A stretch of DNA of 64,000 nt from Pengzhenrongella sicca (GCF_017569225.1 NZ_CP071868.1:1240001-1304000); one strand, 5' to 3'. Counted from the stretch's first letter, positions 16,747-25,028 are shown. Notes: a model not told the origin generated them from the sequence alone. Numbers and translations are program-made.

Positions 16747-17346
16747 ATGCAGATCGAATCCGCCCGGGCACGCTCCATGAACGACACCCGGAACCGCATC
16801 CTCGACGTCGCACTGGAGGTATTGGGGCACAACCCAGACGCCGCCATGGGCGACATCGCCTCCGCTGCCGGCGTGGTCCGTCGCACCGTCTACGGCCACT
16901 TCCCCACGCGCGCCGACCTCGTGCGTAACCTCACGCAACGGGCGGTGAACGAGATGACGGCCGTGCTCGCCGAGGTCAAAGCCTCCGACGAAGCTGCCGA
17001 CGCGGCGTGGGCCGACTTCATCGCCCGCTTGTGGCCGCTGGTGCGCCGTTACCGAGTGCTGTTGGCACTGCGTCGCGGCGAGTACGGGGAGGAGATCCAC
17101 GCGCTGCTCGGCCCATTCGACACGGCTCTTGCCGACCTGGTGCAGCGAGGCCAGGACAGCCAAGCCTTCGGCCGACACTTGCCGGCTGGGATCCTCAGCC
17201 AGATCGCCTACGCCGCCGTGTTCTCCATCGCGGACAACGATCTATCCAGTGAGAACTTCGGCGCCCGCGCCGCGACCGTCACGAGCCTTCTCGTCCTGGG
17301 AGTTCCCGAGGCGGCGGCCAGTGCTCTCGTGGGCGACCGGGCGTGA
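16747..17346 (+). CDS. TetR family regulator
   Basis: A 199-residue regulator starting MQIESARARSMNDTRNRILD. The HTH is MGDIASAAGVVRRTVYGHFPTRADL (about residues 35-60). The C-terminal ligand domain is all-helical with no specific family recognised. It is divergent from the epoxide hydrolase, with operators in between, which supports local autoregulated control. ATG 16747 was chosen over an upstream ATG at 16687 because the latter would place the operator inside the coding region. Confidence 0.9.
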   Translation: MQIESARARSMNDTRNRILDVALEVLGHNPDAAMGDIASAAGVVRRTVYGHFPTRADLVRNLTQRAVNEMTAVLAEVKASDEAADAAWADFIARLWPLVRRYRVLLALRRGEYGEEIHALLGPFDTALADLVQRGQDSQAFGRHLPAGILSQIAYAAVFSIADNDLSSENFGARAATVTSLLVLGVPEAAASALVGDRA

Positions 17347-17828
17347 GCAGAGCGCGCTCGACAGGTCGCCACACGGCTGGCCCCAGCAGCGGACTCGGAA
17401 GCAGACATACAAGGGCGGGCACAGCTCCGGAGCGTAGTTCGCGACACTCCCCGCCCCACATGCCACGCGCCGCCTCAATCGTCGCTTGAATGGCATCAGG
17501 TGGTGCTGGGTGGGGAAGCGCAGCCGCCCGATCACGCGGCCGCCCGAGAATTGGGCAGACAGAGGCACACCAACGGCCCTACCTTGTGTCCGCGTCGTTC
17601 TTGGCACGTCCGGAACCTGTGGCTCTGGCGTTTCCTGTTGTCGGCGCTCTAGGTAAAGGAGAGGTCTTCTCGTTCGATCGAGGGGCCTGCGGTGCGACCC
17701 CGCAGCCCGGCCGTCGAGCCGTCGCACTCTGGCTCGTCGGCTTTGTGGCTCACGCCCCGCCGGCGGACCTGTGTCGGCTCGGCGGCCGGTCACCGTCAAT
17801 CCGTCGTGCTCAGAGCAAGGAACAAGAC
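17347..17828. other. Gap without a recognisable gene
   Basis: A 482-base stretch of the accessory region. Open frames exist on both strands but none has a ribosome site, sensible composition and recognisable similarity together. It ends with AAGGAAC, the ribosome site for the SPFH gene. Confidence 0.45.
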
Positions 17829-18515
17829 ATGGCACGCGTCGACCTGCAGGAGTTCCAGCGTGCCGTGCTGCACAGCTCGGGCCTGCCCGTGCGGGTTCTC
17901 GGTCCGGGGCGCCACCGGTTCCGCCGCCGCCGCAGCGTGCTCGCCGTCGTCGACCTGCGCCCAGCACTGCTGAAGGTGGCTGGTCAGGAAGTACTCACGG
18001 CCGACGGGCTTGGCGTGCGTGCTTCCGTGGTCGTGCGCTACTCGGTCACCGACCCCCTGCGCTGGGTGCTCGCGGGCGACAGCGAGACCTCAGCAGTGCA
18101 ATGGTTGTACCTCGCCGCGCAACTCGCGGTGCGCGACTTCATCGGGGGCGTGTCCGCTGAGGACCTGCTCGCGACTCGGTCGTCCGCCGCTGAGGTGGTG
18201 ACCCCGCGCGTGCGCGATGCCGCCGAGCGGATCGGTGCCGTCGTCGAGGCGGTGGACCTGCGGGACGTGTCGTTCCCGGGCGATCTGCGCCGGACCTTCG
18301 CGCTCGTCGTGGTCGCCCGCCAGGAAGCGCTCGCTTCGCTGGAGCGTGCCAGGGGAGAGGTAGCGACCTTGCGGTCCCTTGCCAACGCGGCCCGCGCGCT
18401 TGAGGGCAACCCCGCGCTACGCGAGCTGCGCTCGGTGTTGGCCGTCGAGCGCACCAGCGGCACCGTCGTGCTGAACGTTGCCACGCCCGAAGGCACGTCC
18501 GCACCCTCCGCGTGA
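17829..18515 (+). CDS. SPFH/Band 7 (slipin-like) domain protein
   Basis: A 228-residue protein with a good ribosome site (AAGGA). It contains an SPFH/Band 7 core: GPGRHRFRRRRSVLAVVDLRP, TADGLGVRASVVVRYSVTDP and VVEAVDLRDVSFPGDLRRTFALVVVARQEA, ending in a short coiled-coil-like ARGEVATLRSLANAARALEGNPALRELR. The usual N-terminal membrane hairpin of slipins is missing, so membrane association would need a partner. SPFH proteins scaffold membrane microdomains and protease complexes; the role here is unknown. Flanked by non-coding stretches. Confidence 0.8.
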   Translation: MARVDLQEFQRAVLHSSGLPVRVLGPGRHRFRRRRSVLAVVDLRPALLKVAGQEVLTADGLGVRASVVVRYSVTDPLRWVLAGDSETSAVQWLYLAAQLAVRDFIGGVSAEDLLATRSSAAEVVTPRVRDAAERIGAVVEAVDLRDVSFPGDLRRTFALVVVARQEALASLERARGEVATLRSLANAARALEGNPALRELRSVLAVERTSGTVVLNVATPEGTSAPSA

Positions 18516-19063
18516 GGGCCGGACAGGCGATCGGTCGGGGTCTGTGCCTGCCGACGACGCAGACCCCGATCCCTTCCCACCGTCGTGCAACTTCGACGTA
18601 GTCGGCGGGTACGACGGGCCTTGTGCTGGAAACCACAAGATCGGCGACCTCGCCAAGTACCTCTTGGGGCAGGCTTGGTCCGGAACGGAGGTGCGGTGTG
18701 ATCGCGCTTCTTGGCTGCGACTTTGGCGAGCCAGGGTGCTGGCCACTGCAGGCCAGGGTCACAGTCGCTCGAGGTCGCGTCGTCGGGGACCAGTTCGAGC
18801 GCTGAGCACGCTCGTGAGAAGACGCAGGTCTGTGGTGATCTCGTCCAGCGGAAGCGGACGATCCTCCGGCCTCTTCATCACGCACATCGTGATGCACACC
18901 TGCGCGAACCCACGGCCCTCTGTCGATCGGCGTCGAGGTCTCGGTGTCGACGATCAAGCGGGGATCCTGCGCGGCACGCCCTGCGGCGTTACCGTCACGG
19001 CGAGGCGAAAGGAGCCCCGATGACAGAAGTACGTCCGACGGCATCGACCCGAAGCCGGGTCCG
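18516..19063. other. Gap without a recognisable gene
   Basis: About 550 bases without a supported gene. A ribosome-site-like AAAGGAG precedes an ATG at 19020, but that frame soon becomes Cys/Ser-rich nonsense (CFTASGCCSAS), whereas the neighbouring frame carries a sensible hydrophobic protein end. A small indel near 19020-19060 could have separated start and body. Confidence 0.45.
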
Positions 19064-19183
19064 GTGTCCAATCGGGTGCTTCACGGCCTCTGGTTGCTGT
19101 TCGGCGTCTCCCACGTCCTCATGGGCAACCGGTGGCTGGGGATCATCACGATCATCGGGTTCCTCGGCATCGCTGTGAATTGA
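19064..19183 (+). CDS. Possible small membrane protein (39 residues)
   Basis: From a GTG at 19064 the frame reads VSNRVLHGLWLLFGVSHVLMGNRWLG followed by IITIIGFLGIAVN and a TGA. It is hydrophobic, with one probable membrane hairpin. The ribosome site for this GTG is poor; a much better start region (AAAGGAG plus ATG 19020) lies in another frame, so the gene may be frameshifted at its 5' end. The TGA stop falls within a strong hairpin. Confidence 0.35.
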   Translation: MSNRVLHGLWLLFGVSHVLMGNRWLGIITIIGFLGIAVN

Positions 19184-19208
19184 ATCGCCTGCACTTACAG
19201 GCGATTCA
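19181..19208. terminator. Perfect 11-bp hairpin upstream of the Doc toxin-antitoxin operon
   Basis: TGAATCGCCTG and CAGGCGATTCA are perfect complements separated by CACTTA. There is no T-tract after it, so it could be a factor-assisted terminator for the upstream frame or an operator for the toxin-antitoxin operon starting 58 bases later. Confidence 0.5.
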
Positions 19209-19265
19209 GCACGCAGCCCAGACCCCCTCGCCTGCGAGTGGTATCGCCTTGGTATCATCGCGTTC

Positions 19266-19466
19266 ATGGCCATGACGCTCCGCCTCACCGATGCCCAGCA
19301 AGAAGCTCTCCGAGTGACAGCCGAACGCGAGCAGCGTTCGATGCAGGCCGTCGCGGCCGACGCGATCGAGCGCTACACCTCGGAGCGGAACAGTCGCCGC
19401 AACGAGATCTTCGCAAAGATCATGGACCGTGACTCCGACCTCCTGGACCGTCTGGCGCAGGGGTGA
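19266..19466 (+). CDS. Ribbon-helix-helix antitoxin
   Basis: A 66-residue protein starting MAMTLRLTDAQQEALRVTAE, a classic RHH/CopG N-terminal beta strand and helix, then QAVAADAIERYTSERNSRR and a C-terminal tail FAKIMDRDSDLLDRLAQG that would neutralise the toxin. The stop overlaps the GTG of the Doc gene by four bases (GTGA), the usual toxin-antitoxin arrangement. Direct repeats GGTATC (around 19241-19256) just before the start may be part of the autoregulatory operator. Confidence 0.85.
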   Translation: MAMTLRLTDAQQEALRVTAEREQRSMQAVAADAIERYTSERNSRRNEIFAKIMDRDSDLLDRLAQG

Positions 19467-19843
19467 ATATTGATTACCTTGAGCTCGAAGACCTCCTCAT
19501 CGCCGCTGAACTGTTCCTGGGCCACGCACCTGCGGTCCGGGACTACGGGCTGCTGGAGTCGGCGCTCGCTCGCCCCCGCGCGGTGGTGTTCGAGCAGGAC
19601 GCCTATCCAACGCTGGACGACAAGGCCTCTGCGCTGCTGCTCTCCCTCGTCCTGAACCACGCACTGGTCGACGGAAACAAGCGCCTCGGCTGGCTCGGCG
19701 TCGTCACGTTCTACGAGCTGAACGGTCGAACCGTTCGCATCATCGACGACTCCCCATTCGAGACGATCATGGCCATCGCCCGCGGCGAGCTCATCGACGT
19801 CCCGGCCGTCGCTCACATCCTGCACAGATGGACGACGCCCTAG
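19463..19843 (+). CDS. Fic/Doc-family toxin
   Basis: A 126-residue Doc-type protein. The Fic motif appears as HALVDGNKRLGW (about residues 66-77), close to the Doc consensus HxFxxANKR with the catalytic His and the anion-binding GNKR. The upstream segment GLLESALARPRAVVF is also characteristic. Doc proteins phosphorylate EF-Tu; Fic relatives AMP-ylate targets; the Doc-sized length and RHH partner favour the former by family. It is translationally coupled to the antitoxin. Confidence 0.9.
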   Translation: MNIDYLELEDLLIAAELFLGHAPAVRDYGLLESALARPRAVVFEQDAYPTLDDKASALLLSLVLNHALVDGNKRLGWLGVVTFYELNGRTVRIIDDSPFETIMAIARGELIDVPAVAHILHRWTTP

Positions 19844-20072
19844 CGTTGCCACCGCGCACACGTCGGATCTCCGACGCGCACCTTGACTGTCGTTCAGCAA
19901 CGGTTTGCCGGCCTCTTCGACACCACCGTCACGGCAAACGGCAGCTGAGGTCTTCTGCCCTGGCCCCTCTTTGTCGAAGTCACCCACCGCGTAGTTGTCG
20001 CCCAGCGACGGTTGTGTAGTGCGTCAAACGGGCGTTCGGCCCGGTTCGTGTGGCCCCCACATGACACCTGGT

Positions 20073-20978
20073 TTAATGAGTGGTTGACTCGTGGGCGGCC
20101 ATCTCTTCGACCAATTCGATGCACCGCAGGCGTGCTGGTGACCAGTCGTAGGGCATCTTTTGAATAGCTTCGACGGCAGTCATGGACTTTTGCCCCCTGC
20201 CAGGGTCTTGGCCGGCTTCGTCCTGGAGTACATCAACGGTGGCGGGATGTAAAGCCTCCCAGGAATCTAAGAGTGCTTCGTCGCCCTGCGCCAGGCCAGA
20301 ATCCTCGATTACGGAATTCAGCGCCAATTCGAAGGCGTGTCGTTCGGCAGCCACCTGGGCCACGCGAGGGTCGTCGACGGTGATCGTGTCGTCGAGTGCC
20401 TCCTCGGCGGCATCGACCCGGTCGGAGTCCTCCCGCAGACCCGGGTGGGTGGCCAGGGCGATGTAACGGGTGGCGTTGACGGCCGCAACAAGCGGGCCGA
20501 GCATCCGCTCGATGACCAACAGGTTGTCCAGGTCCGCCTGGCGCAGGGAGCCCTCGGGCAGGCTCTCGAGGCGGCTTGCGACAGCGTCGGTGAGCAGACC
20601 TATCCTGCTGCCTCGGGTGCGCATGCGCTGCACCGCAGTCCGCTGCCGCTGCAGCTCTGCTTCCTGGGCGACGAGGGTCCTCTCCAGCCGTTCGAGAATG
20701 CCCGCGACGCCGAGGTCGCCGTCGGCACCAGCAGGTGCCGGGTCAGCAAAGGCTTCGCGGATGTCATCCAAGGCGATCCCGGCGTCGGCCATCTTTCGGA
20801 TCCACAGCAGCCGGATCATTTCTTCGTAGCCGTAGCGGCGGCGGTCGTCACTGCCCCGCTCGGGCTCGGGAAGCAGCCCGATCTCGTGATAGTGACGGAT
20901 TGCCCGCGGTGTGATGCCGACGAACGATGCCGCGTCACCGATCTTGACCTGGCGTGGCGGCACAAGGGACGAAAACAT
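20073..20978 (-). CDS. MerR family regulator
   Basis: A 301-residue regulator starting MFSSLVPPRQVKIGDAASFVG. The winged HTH reads FVGITPRAIRHYHEIGLLPEPERGSDDRRRYGYEEMIRLLWIRKMADAGIALDDIREAF (key parts ITPRAIRHYHEIGLLPEP and RRYGYEEMIRLLWI). A coiled-coil dimerisation helix follows (LERLERTLVAQEAELQRQR), then a long C-terminal alpha-helical effector domain. There are no cysteine clusters, so it is not a metal sensor. The target is unknown; no gene is divergent from it except mobile-DNA debris. Confidence 0.85.
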   Translation of the reverse strand: MFSSLVPPRQVKIGDAASFVGITPRAIRHYHEIGLLPEPERGSDDRRRYGYEEMIRLLWIRKMADAGIALDDIREAFADPAPAGADGDLGVAGILERLERTLVAQEAELQRQRTAVQRMRTRGSRIGLLTDAVASRLESLPEGSLRQADLDNLLVIERMLGPLVAAVNATRYIALATHPGLREDSDRVDAAEEALDDTITVDDPRVAQVAAERHAFELALNSVIEDSGLAQGDEALLDSWEALHPATVDVLQDEAGQDPGRGQKSMTAVEAIQKMPYDWSPARLRCIELVEEMAAHESTTH

Positions 20979-21030
20979 GAGCAGGGCCTTCCTCAAGCGG
21001 GCGGGACGTGAACCACCCGACCACATAACG

Positions 21031-21397
21031 CTACGGAAGGTGCAAGTCCAAGCACACGGTCACCCGCCGCGTCGACTCAGCCGTCACCGCGTGATTCCAC
21101 TCCCGCACCACGGCGGGCGTCACCGATGCCAGCGTCCGGATCCCCAGATGGACCGTTCTGGGCCGCCCAGCGGCCGCGGCGGCCTCGGGGGACAGGCGCG
21201 TCGATCCAGGTGTCCAGCACCTGCTCGTACAACGCCCGAGTCGACTCGGCAATGTCGGTGCGGGTCGCGATCCAGCCACGGAGCCACTCGCCGAGCGGCT
21301 GCTCTCCAAGGCGTGGGTCGCGCCACCCACCACGGGCCATCGTGGATACCTCGTGGGCGAGCGCCTGGTCGGCCTCAGGCTTAGCGGGGGCTGACAT
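21031..21397 (-). pseudogene. N-terminal remnant of a phage/ICE-type tyrosine recombinase
   Basis: From ATG 21397 the frame reads WRDPRLGEQPLGEWLRGWIATR and AESTRALYEQVLDTWIDAP, the arm-binding and SAM-like N-terminal region of actinobacterial integrases. Similarity then passes to another frame (VHLGIRTLASVTPAVVREWN, HAVTAESTRR), showing a frameshift near 21220, and stops without any catalytic domain (no R..HxxR..Y). It is therefore a dead fragment of an integrase and evidence that this region once held an integrative element. Confidence 0.75.
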
Positions 21398-21586
21398 GGA
21401 CGCCGCAAGCCTCTGACCTGCGACGGAGTCTCAATCGACATCGACGTATCGCGCACTCGTGCACTATGCGTGCACTTCAGGGCCCGGTGGCAGTGCCGCC
21501 CGCTGCGTGCATGTAGAACGCGGGGTCCTGTTAGTGCCCCGGAAACAGGGCGCGCGGGCGGTGCTCGAACAAGGGCCTCCGTCTGC

Positions 21587-22126
21587 AAGCAGGTCGCCGA
21601 CGTGGCCACCGCTGCAGTCCAGGCGGCACTGACGCCGGAGCTGCTTAACACGCTCCGGACTCAGGCCGCGGCCGCGGCCGCGGCGGTGGTGACCGAGTAG
21701 GTCCAGGCCAACGCCGCACAAAAAGTCGCTGCAGACCCTGGCGACGATCCGATCGAGCCCGGGCTGTACTACGGCAGCTTCGACGAATTTGTGCGCGAGT
21801 ACCTACGCAACGTCTACCGCCGGCGCATCGACGGCCGGCACCGGTACTGGGCAGGCGAATGGTGGCGCTACGACGAGGCCGTGATCCGCCTCGAAGCCCT
21901 GTGGCGAGATTGGGAGCACCTACGCCAGGACCCCGCCACCGGCATGAGCGTCTGGTGGCGCGACCACGCCGACCACCACATGGCCGCCCTGATGGACCCC
22001 GACGGGCCATTCGCGCTCGCTGGGGAAGGGGAGGCCAACACATCCTGGAAGGGCGATCCGCCGCCCTACACCGCCCCGCCCGAGGGAATGTTCCCCGACG
22101 TCCGTCAGGAACCGGCCCTTGGCTGA
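21587..22126 (+). pseudogene. DUF4913 gene interrupted by an in-frame stop
   Basis: The segment QVADVATAAVQAALTPELL and TLRTQAAAAAAAVVTE leads straight to a TAG at 21698-21700, after which the same frame continues VQANAAQKVAADPGDDP, YYGSFDEFVREYLRNVYRRR, WWRYDEAVIRLEALWRDWEH and GMSVWWRDHADHHM. The second part is the DUF4913 domain, common on actinobacterial plasmids and integrative elements, and it could start at GTG 21791. The N-terminal coiled part and the stop codon suggest a nonsense mutation in an originally longer protein. Function of DUF4913 is unknown. Confidence 0.7.
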
Positions 22127-22477
22127 CGACGGCTTCCTACCCAACGACACCCCTCAAAGATGAAAAGGCAGAACCCTCACACTCAAATCAGAGTCAACGA
22201 AGTTGCGTCGAACACGTCGAGACCTGCACGCGCGCGGACGCGATTGCAACCACCGGGTCAAAGTTGGGGGCATCGTTCACGAAGTTCGACGTAAAACGCG
22301 TGGGCCCCCGACCTTTTGGTCGGGGACCCACGCGTCACGGTGCGACACAGAAGAGTTCATGCTGTGGAATTGCGGTGTTCGAGACCCTCGCGGCCTTCGA
22401 AACCCTCATGTCTGCACATGCTCCAGTACCCAACTCCAATGCGTGCTCGACCGGCGATCAAGCGGCCGTGTTGTCGC
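22127..22477. other. Lower-GC gap with a strong hairpin
   Basis: A 351-base stretch without a supported gene. Base composition becomes clearly less GC rich than the rest of the window. Its main feature is the long hairpin at 22296-22335. Confidence 0.5.
22296..22335. terminator. Near-perfect 40-base hairpin
   Basis: Arms ACGCGTGGG/CCCACGCGT and CCCCGACC/GGTCGGGG are stacked with a single C-A mismatch around a TTTT loop, giving a 17-bp stem. It lies 140-180 bases beyond the end of the minus-strand membrane-protein gene and 170 bases after the DUF4913 stop, so it may terminate transcripts from both sides. No T-tract follows on either strand. Confidence 0.55.
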
Positions 22478-22705
22478 CTATGTATGCTCCGTATCTGATG
22501 GTGCCTCGCCCCCGCGCCCAATATTTCTACTGCTGCTGCGCCGGGACTTCAACCATGACCTCAATGCGTACCCAACGATGAACACAGCAAGCAGAATCCA
22601 AAAGCGAGACCACTGCGTAGAAATCACGACCAACTCGGAAATTGCCGTCAGGCCGAGAGCAAACACAAGCTCGAATATCAGGCTTGGTCCTGGGCTCCGT
22701 TTCAT
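22478..22705 (-). CDS. Small membrane protein downstream of the secreted protein
   Basis: A 75-residue protein, start MKRSPGPSLIFELVFALG, with two adjacent hydrophobic stretches (LIFELVFALGLTAISELVVI and FWILLAVFIVGYAL) and a basic then hydrophilic C-terminus. A good ribosome site (GGAAGGGG) precedes the ATG. It starts 40 bases after the stop of the secreted-protein gene, on the same strand and with the same low GC, so the two form an operon. A membrane immunity or anchoring partner for the secreted protein is conceivable, but I recognise no family. Confidence 0.6.
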   Translation of the reverse strand: MKRSPGPSLIFELVFALGLTAISELVVISTQWSRFWILLAVFIVGYALRSWLKSRRSSSRNIGRGGEAPSDTEHT

Positions 22706-22745
22706 CAGGTTTTCCCCTTCCGCTCAGGAATCGAACGCTTTCAGT

Positions 22746-23270
22746 CTAGCCGAATATGAGAGCACGAAGGTAATTCCCTACTCCACCAGCAATCCATACC
22801 ACGACCATGCAGGCGGTCCCATTCGCGTCGCACCACTCCACGAGGTCAGCGGGGTTGGGGCCCGTCTGGCCTGCCACCTTAAGTTGGAGCATGTTGACCT
22901 TAGAAAGTCGAGATCCGTCCAGGTACTCGTAGAACCAGCCGTAGCAGTTGGACGGACTATTGTTCGTCCAGACCATCAGCCCGCTACTCCCTTCCTCGCA
23001 GTACGAGTAGTAGTCACCCGTTCCGTTCGCAACGAGAGGTGACGCTGACGCGGTTGCTGCGGAATCCCGGATTTCAAAGGCTTGGATTGCTTGCTCAATT
23101 TGCGAGCCGGTGGCACCAGCCGGTGCGATCTGCATTGCGGTAATTCCCGCTTCACTCACCACTGTCGAGTCTGGTACGGGCTCCGGCGCCGCGTTTGCCA
23201 CACCTGATAGCGACATGGACAGAATCCCTGCCAATGCGATTGTCGAGATGAACTTGTTGCGAGTGTGCAT
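22746..23270 (-). CDS. Secreted protein with four cysteines, unknown function
   Basis: A 174-residue protein with a textbook signal peptide (MHTRNKFISTIALAGILSMS, cleavage after ANA at residue 27). The mature part carries four cysteines (YYSYCEEG, SPSNCYGW, VEWCDANG, TACMVV), aromatic-rich segments and a hydrophobic glycine-containing C-terminus (VVVWIAGGVGNYLRALIFG). A ribosome site AGGAGA precedes the ATG. GC content is visibly lower than in the core genes, suggesting transfer. I do not recognise the family; size, disulfide potential, hydrophobic tail and the following membrane protein are compatible with a bacteriocin-like or surface-active protein. Confidence 0.7.
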   Translation of the reverse strand: MHTRNKFISTIALAGILSMSLSGVANAAPEPVPDSTVVSEAGITAMQIAPAGATGSQIEQAIQAFEIRDSAATASASPLVANGTGDYYSYCEEGSSGLMVWTNNSPSNCYGWFYEYLDGSRLSKVNMLQLKVAGQTGPNPADLVEWCDANGTACMVVVWIAGGVGNYLRALIFG

Positions 23271-23517
23271 TGCTGTTCTCCTATCGAGATCGGAATCTCG
23301 TACGCCGCACAGACGAGCGGTATTTCAGGTGGGGCCTGCTTTCGCAGTTGTTTTGCCAAATCGCGCGCGACGTTGCGGCCTGCGATACATGCTGGCGTTC
23401 GATGCGATCTTTACAGTAGTAAGTCGCAGCAGTAAGCCCATTCGGAATTAGGGGCCAGATGATGAAGTAATAATGACTCTATCACGCGGTCACAAAAGTC
23501 ATTACCAGGTCGCCTCG

Positions 23518-24222
23518 ATGAGCGAGCAGCCGGGAACCGCCGCAACTGTCATGGAGCCCCCGGCGACGCTCGACCCTGATGCGCAGGCGGTACTCGAGCG
23601 GCTCAACGCCGGCCAAGGGCATGAGGCGGCGCGCGCGAGGTCCCCGGTACCGAACAGCATCGACGCGAGTCGCGTCCGACAGACGCCACAGCCGGGCACA
23701 GAGCGCGGCCCGGAGCGATAGGGGAGGTGCCCAGCCTCGCCGAGGAGACGGACGGGATCGAGGGAGCCGTCGAGCGTCAACTGCGGGTGTTGGTGACCGC
23801 TGCCGGCCAGATCGGGAAGCGGATCGCGTGGGCGGCGAGGAAGCGCGACGCCGCTCGCAGGCAGTGAGCGAGCAGGAGGCCCGTGAGCTGACGTCGCGCC
23901 TGGCCGCCGAGCAGCGCGCCGCACGAACCGAGCTGGCTGGGGTGTACCGCTCGGACTGGTGGGACCGGGCGATCGCCGCAGAGATCGCGAACACCTGGCA
24001 GTTGGCACGGGAGTGGTCGGGGGAGGACCCCGAGGCGGTGCGCGCCGAGGCGCGGATGCGGGATGAGCTGCGCGCCCGCTACGGCGTCGACGTCGACGTC
24101 GACGCTGCGAACACCGACCCAGCCGCCGTCCGAGTCGCACGCCGGGCGCGGCACCGGTGGGGGAGTCGGAGCAGGCGAAGGCGTGGTTCGCCGAGAGCGA
24201 TCTCGAGCGGCTCGCCCGCTAG
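23518..24222 (+). pseudogene. Fragmented plasmid mobilization protein gene
   Basis: Pieces of one protein are spread over several frames: MSEQPGTAATVMEPPATLDP and AVLERLNAGQGHEAARA from 23518; LRVLVTAAGQIGKRIAWAAR about 23790; then EQEARELTSRLAAEQRAART, VYRSDWWDRAIAAEIANTWQ and RDELRARYGVDV; finally VGESEQAKAWFAESDLERLAR with a TAG at about 24222 in yet another frame. The order and sequence resemble the C-terminal helical part of relaxase/mobilization proteins of actinobacterial plasmids. At least two frameshifts are needed, and no relaxase catalytic domain is present. Confidence 0.6.
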
Positions 24223-24537
24223 CTGACCACGAACTCGGGCCCGCGTTTTCTGCATTGATTCGCGTGCTGCCGCGTGTGCGGCGTAGGTAGCTTCCCGCGC
24301 GGTGGTCATGTCGACCTCGCCTCGGGCCCACTGGCGTGCCGTCGCGATCGCCCACGCTGGGCGCTCGTCGCCGGGCCGGGACGCGGCGAAGATATGGATG
24401 ACGTGGTCCGCGCAGTCCGCAGCCGACATTGCGAGCGCGCGGTGGGTCGGGTCGTCGAGCGACCCTCCGCGACGCATGGTGACGAAACGTGGGTCGCGGT
24501 TGCCGGCGTAAGGCTGCGGCGACCTGGTGGTAGTCAC
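24079..24537 (-). CDS. Truncated Imm5-like putative immunity protein
   Basis: Residues 15-95 (PRFVTMRRGGSLDDPTHRAL, AMSAADCADHVIHIFAASRP, AWAIATARQWARGE, AREATYAAHAAARES) match the start of the Imm5-like putative immunity family, in which the conserved features are the AADCA motif and the repeated ARxWARGE helix. After ARES, where homologues continue with a second helical repeat, the frame enters sequence antisense to the mobilization debris, so the 3' half has been replaced. The ATG overlaps the DUF6194 stop by four bases, so it is coupled to that gene. Function doubtful because of truncation. Confidence 0.55.
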   Translation of the reverse strand: MTTTRSPQPYAGNRDPRFVTMRRGGSLDDPTHRALAMSAADCADHVIHIFAASRPGDERPAWAIATARQWARGEVDMTTAREATYAAHAAARESMQKTRARVRGQLAGEPLEIALGEPRLRLLRLPHRCRARRATRTAAGSVFAASTSTSTP

Positions 24538-25028
24538 GTGCTGGCCGGGTCGATGCGGTGGTCGTGGCGGGCGCGGGCAGCTCGATATGCGGACGCGAGC
24601 AGCTCGAGGACCCTGTCCGTGGTTCGTTCGGCGGGGTTGACCACGGCGACCCAGGCGAGGTGCCCGTACACCGGATGCGCGAGGAGGAGATCCGGCGTGC
24701 TCGGGTCGACGTCGCGTGTTGGCTGCATCCGAGGGTTGTGGCCGGTGACCGCGGCGAACTCGGTTGCTCCGGCGTGGATGTTCACGCGGAAGGTGCCCGG
24801 GGTATCGAGTCGGGACCTGGTGTCGTCGGGGTAGTCCTTAGTGACGATCGTTGCGAACGGCTGCCCATTCGGGACCACCCCGTCCGGGGCGTAGTAGAAG
24901 AAGGCATCGCCCCAGGCGATATTGGGGGTGCCGTCGCCGGGTTGCGGTCTGAGTATCAGGACGCCAGGCAGTCTGTCCACGTACTCGATGATGTCCTCGA
25001 TGCTCATGTGTTCTAGCGTGACATTCAT
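24534..25028 (-). CDS. DUF6194 family protein
   Basis: A 164-residue protein beginning MNVTLEHMSIEDIIEYVDRL. The pattern PNIAWGDAFFYYAPDGVV, QPFATIVTKDYPDDTRSRLD, TFRVNIHAGATEF and LAHPVYGHLAWVAVVNPAER is that of the DUF6194 family, a MmcQ/YjbR-like small fold found in actinobacteria. No enzymatic role is established. It is coupled to the truncated immunity-like gene by a four-base overlap, and lies divergent from a MerR-like remnant. Confidence 0.8.
   Translation of the reverse strand: MNVTLEHMSIEDIIEYVDRLPGVLILRPQPGDGTPNIAWGDAFFYYAPDGVVPNGQPFATIVTKDYPDDTRSRLDTPGTFRVNIHAGATEFAAVTGHNPRMQPTRDVDPSTPDLLLAHPVYGHLAWVAVVNPAERTTDRVLELLASAYRAARARHDHRIDPAST

Noticed and set aside
19844-20072. Possible transposase remnant on the minus strand
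   Set aside because: Some words in the translated sequence looked familiar but no consistent motif or inverted repeat could be found.
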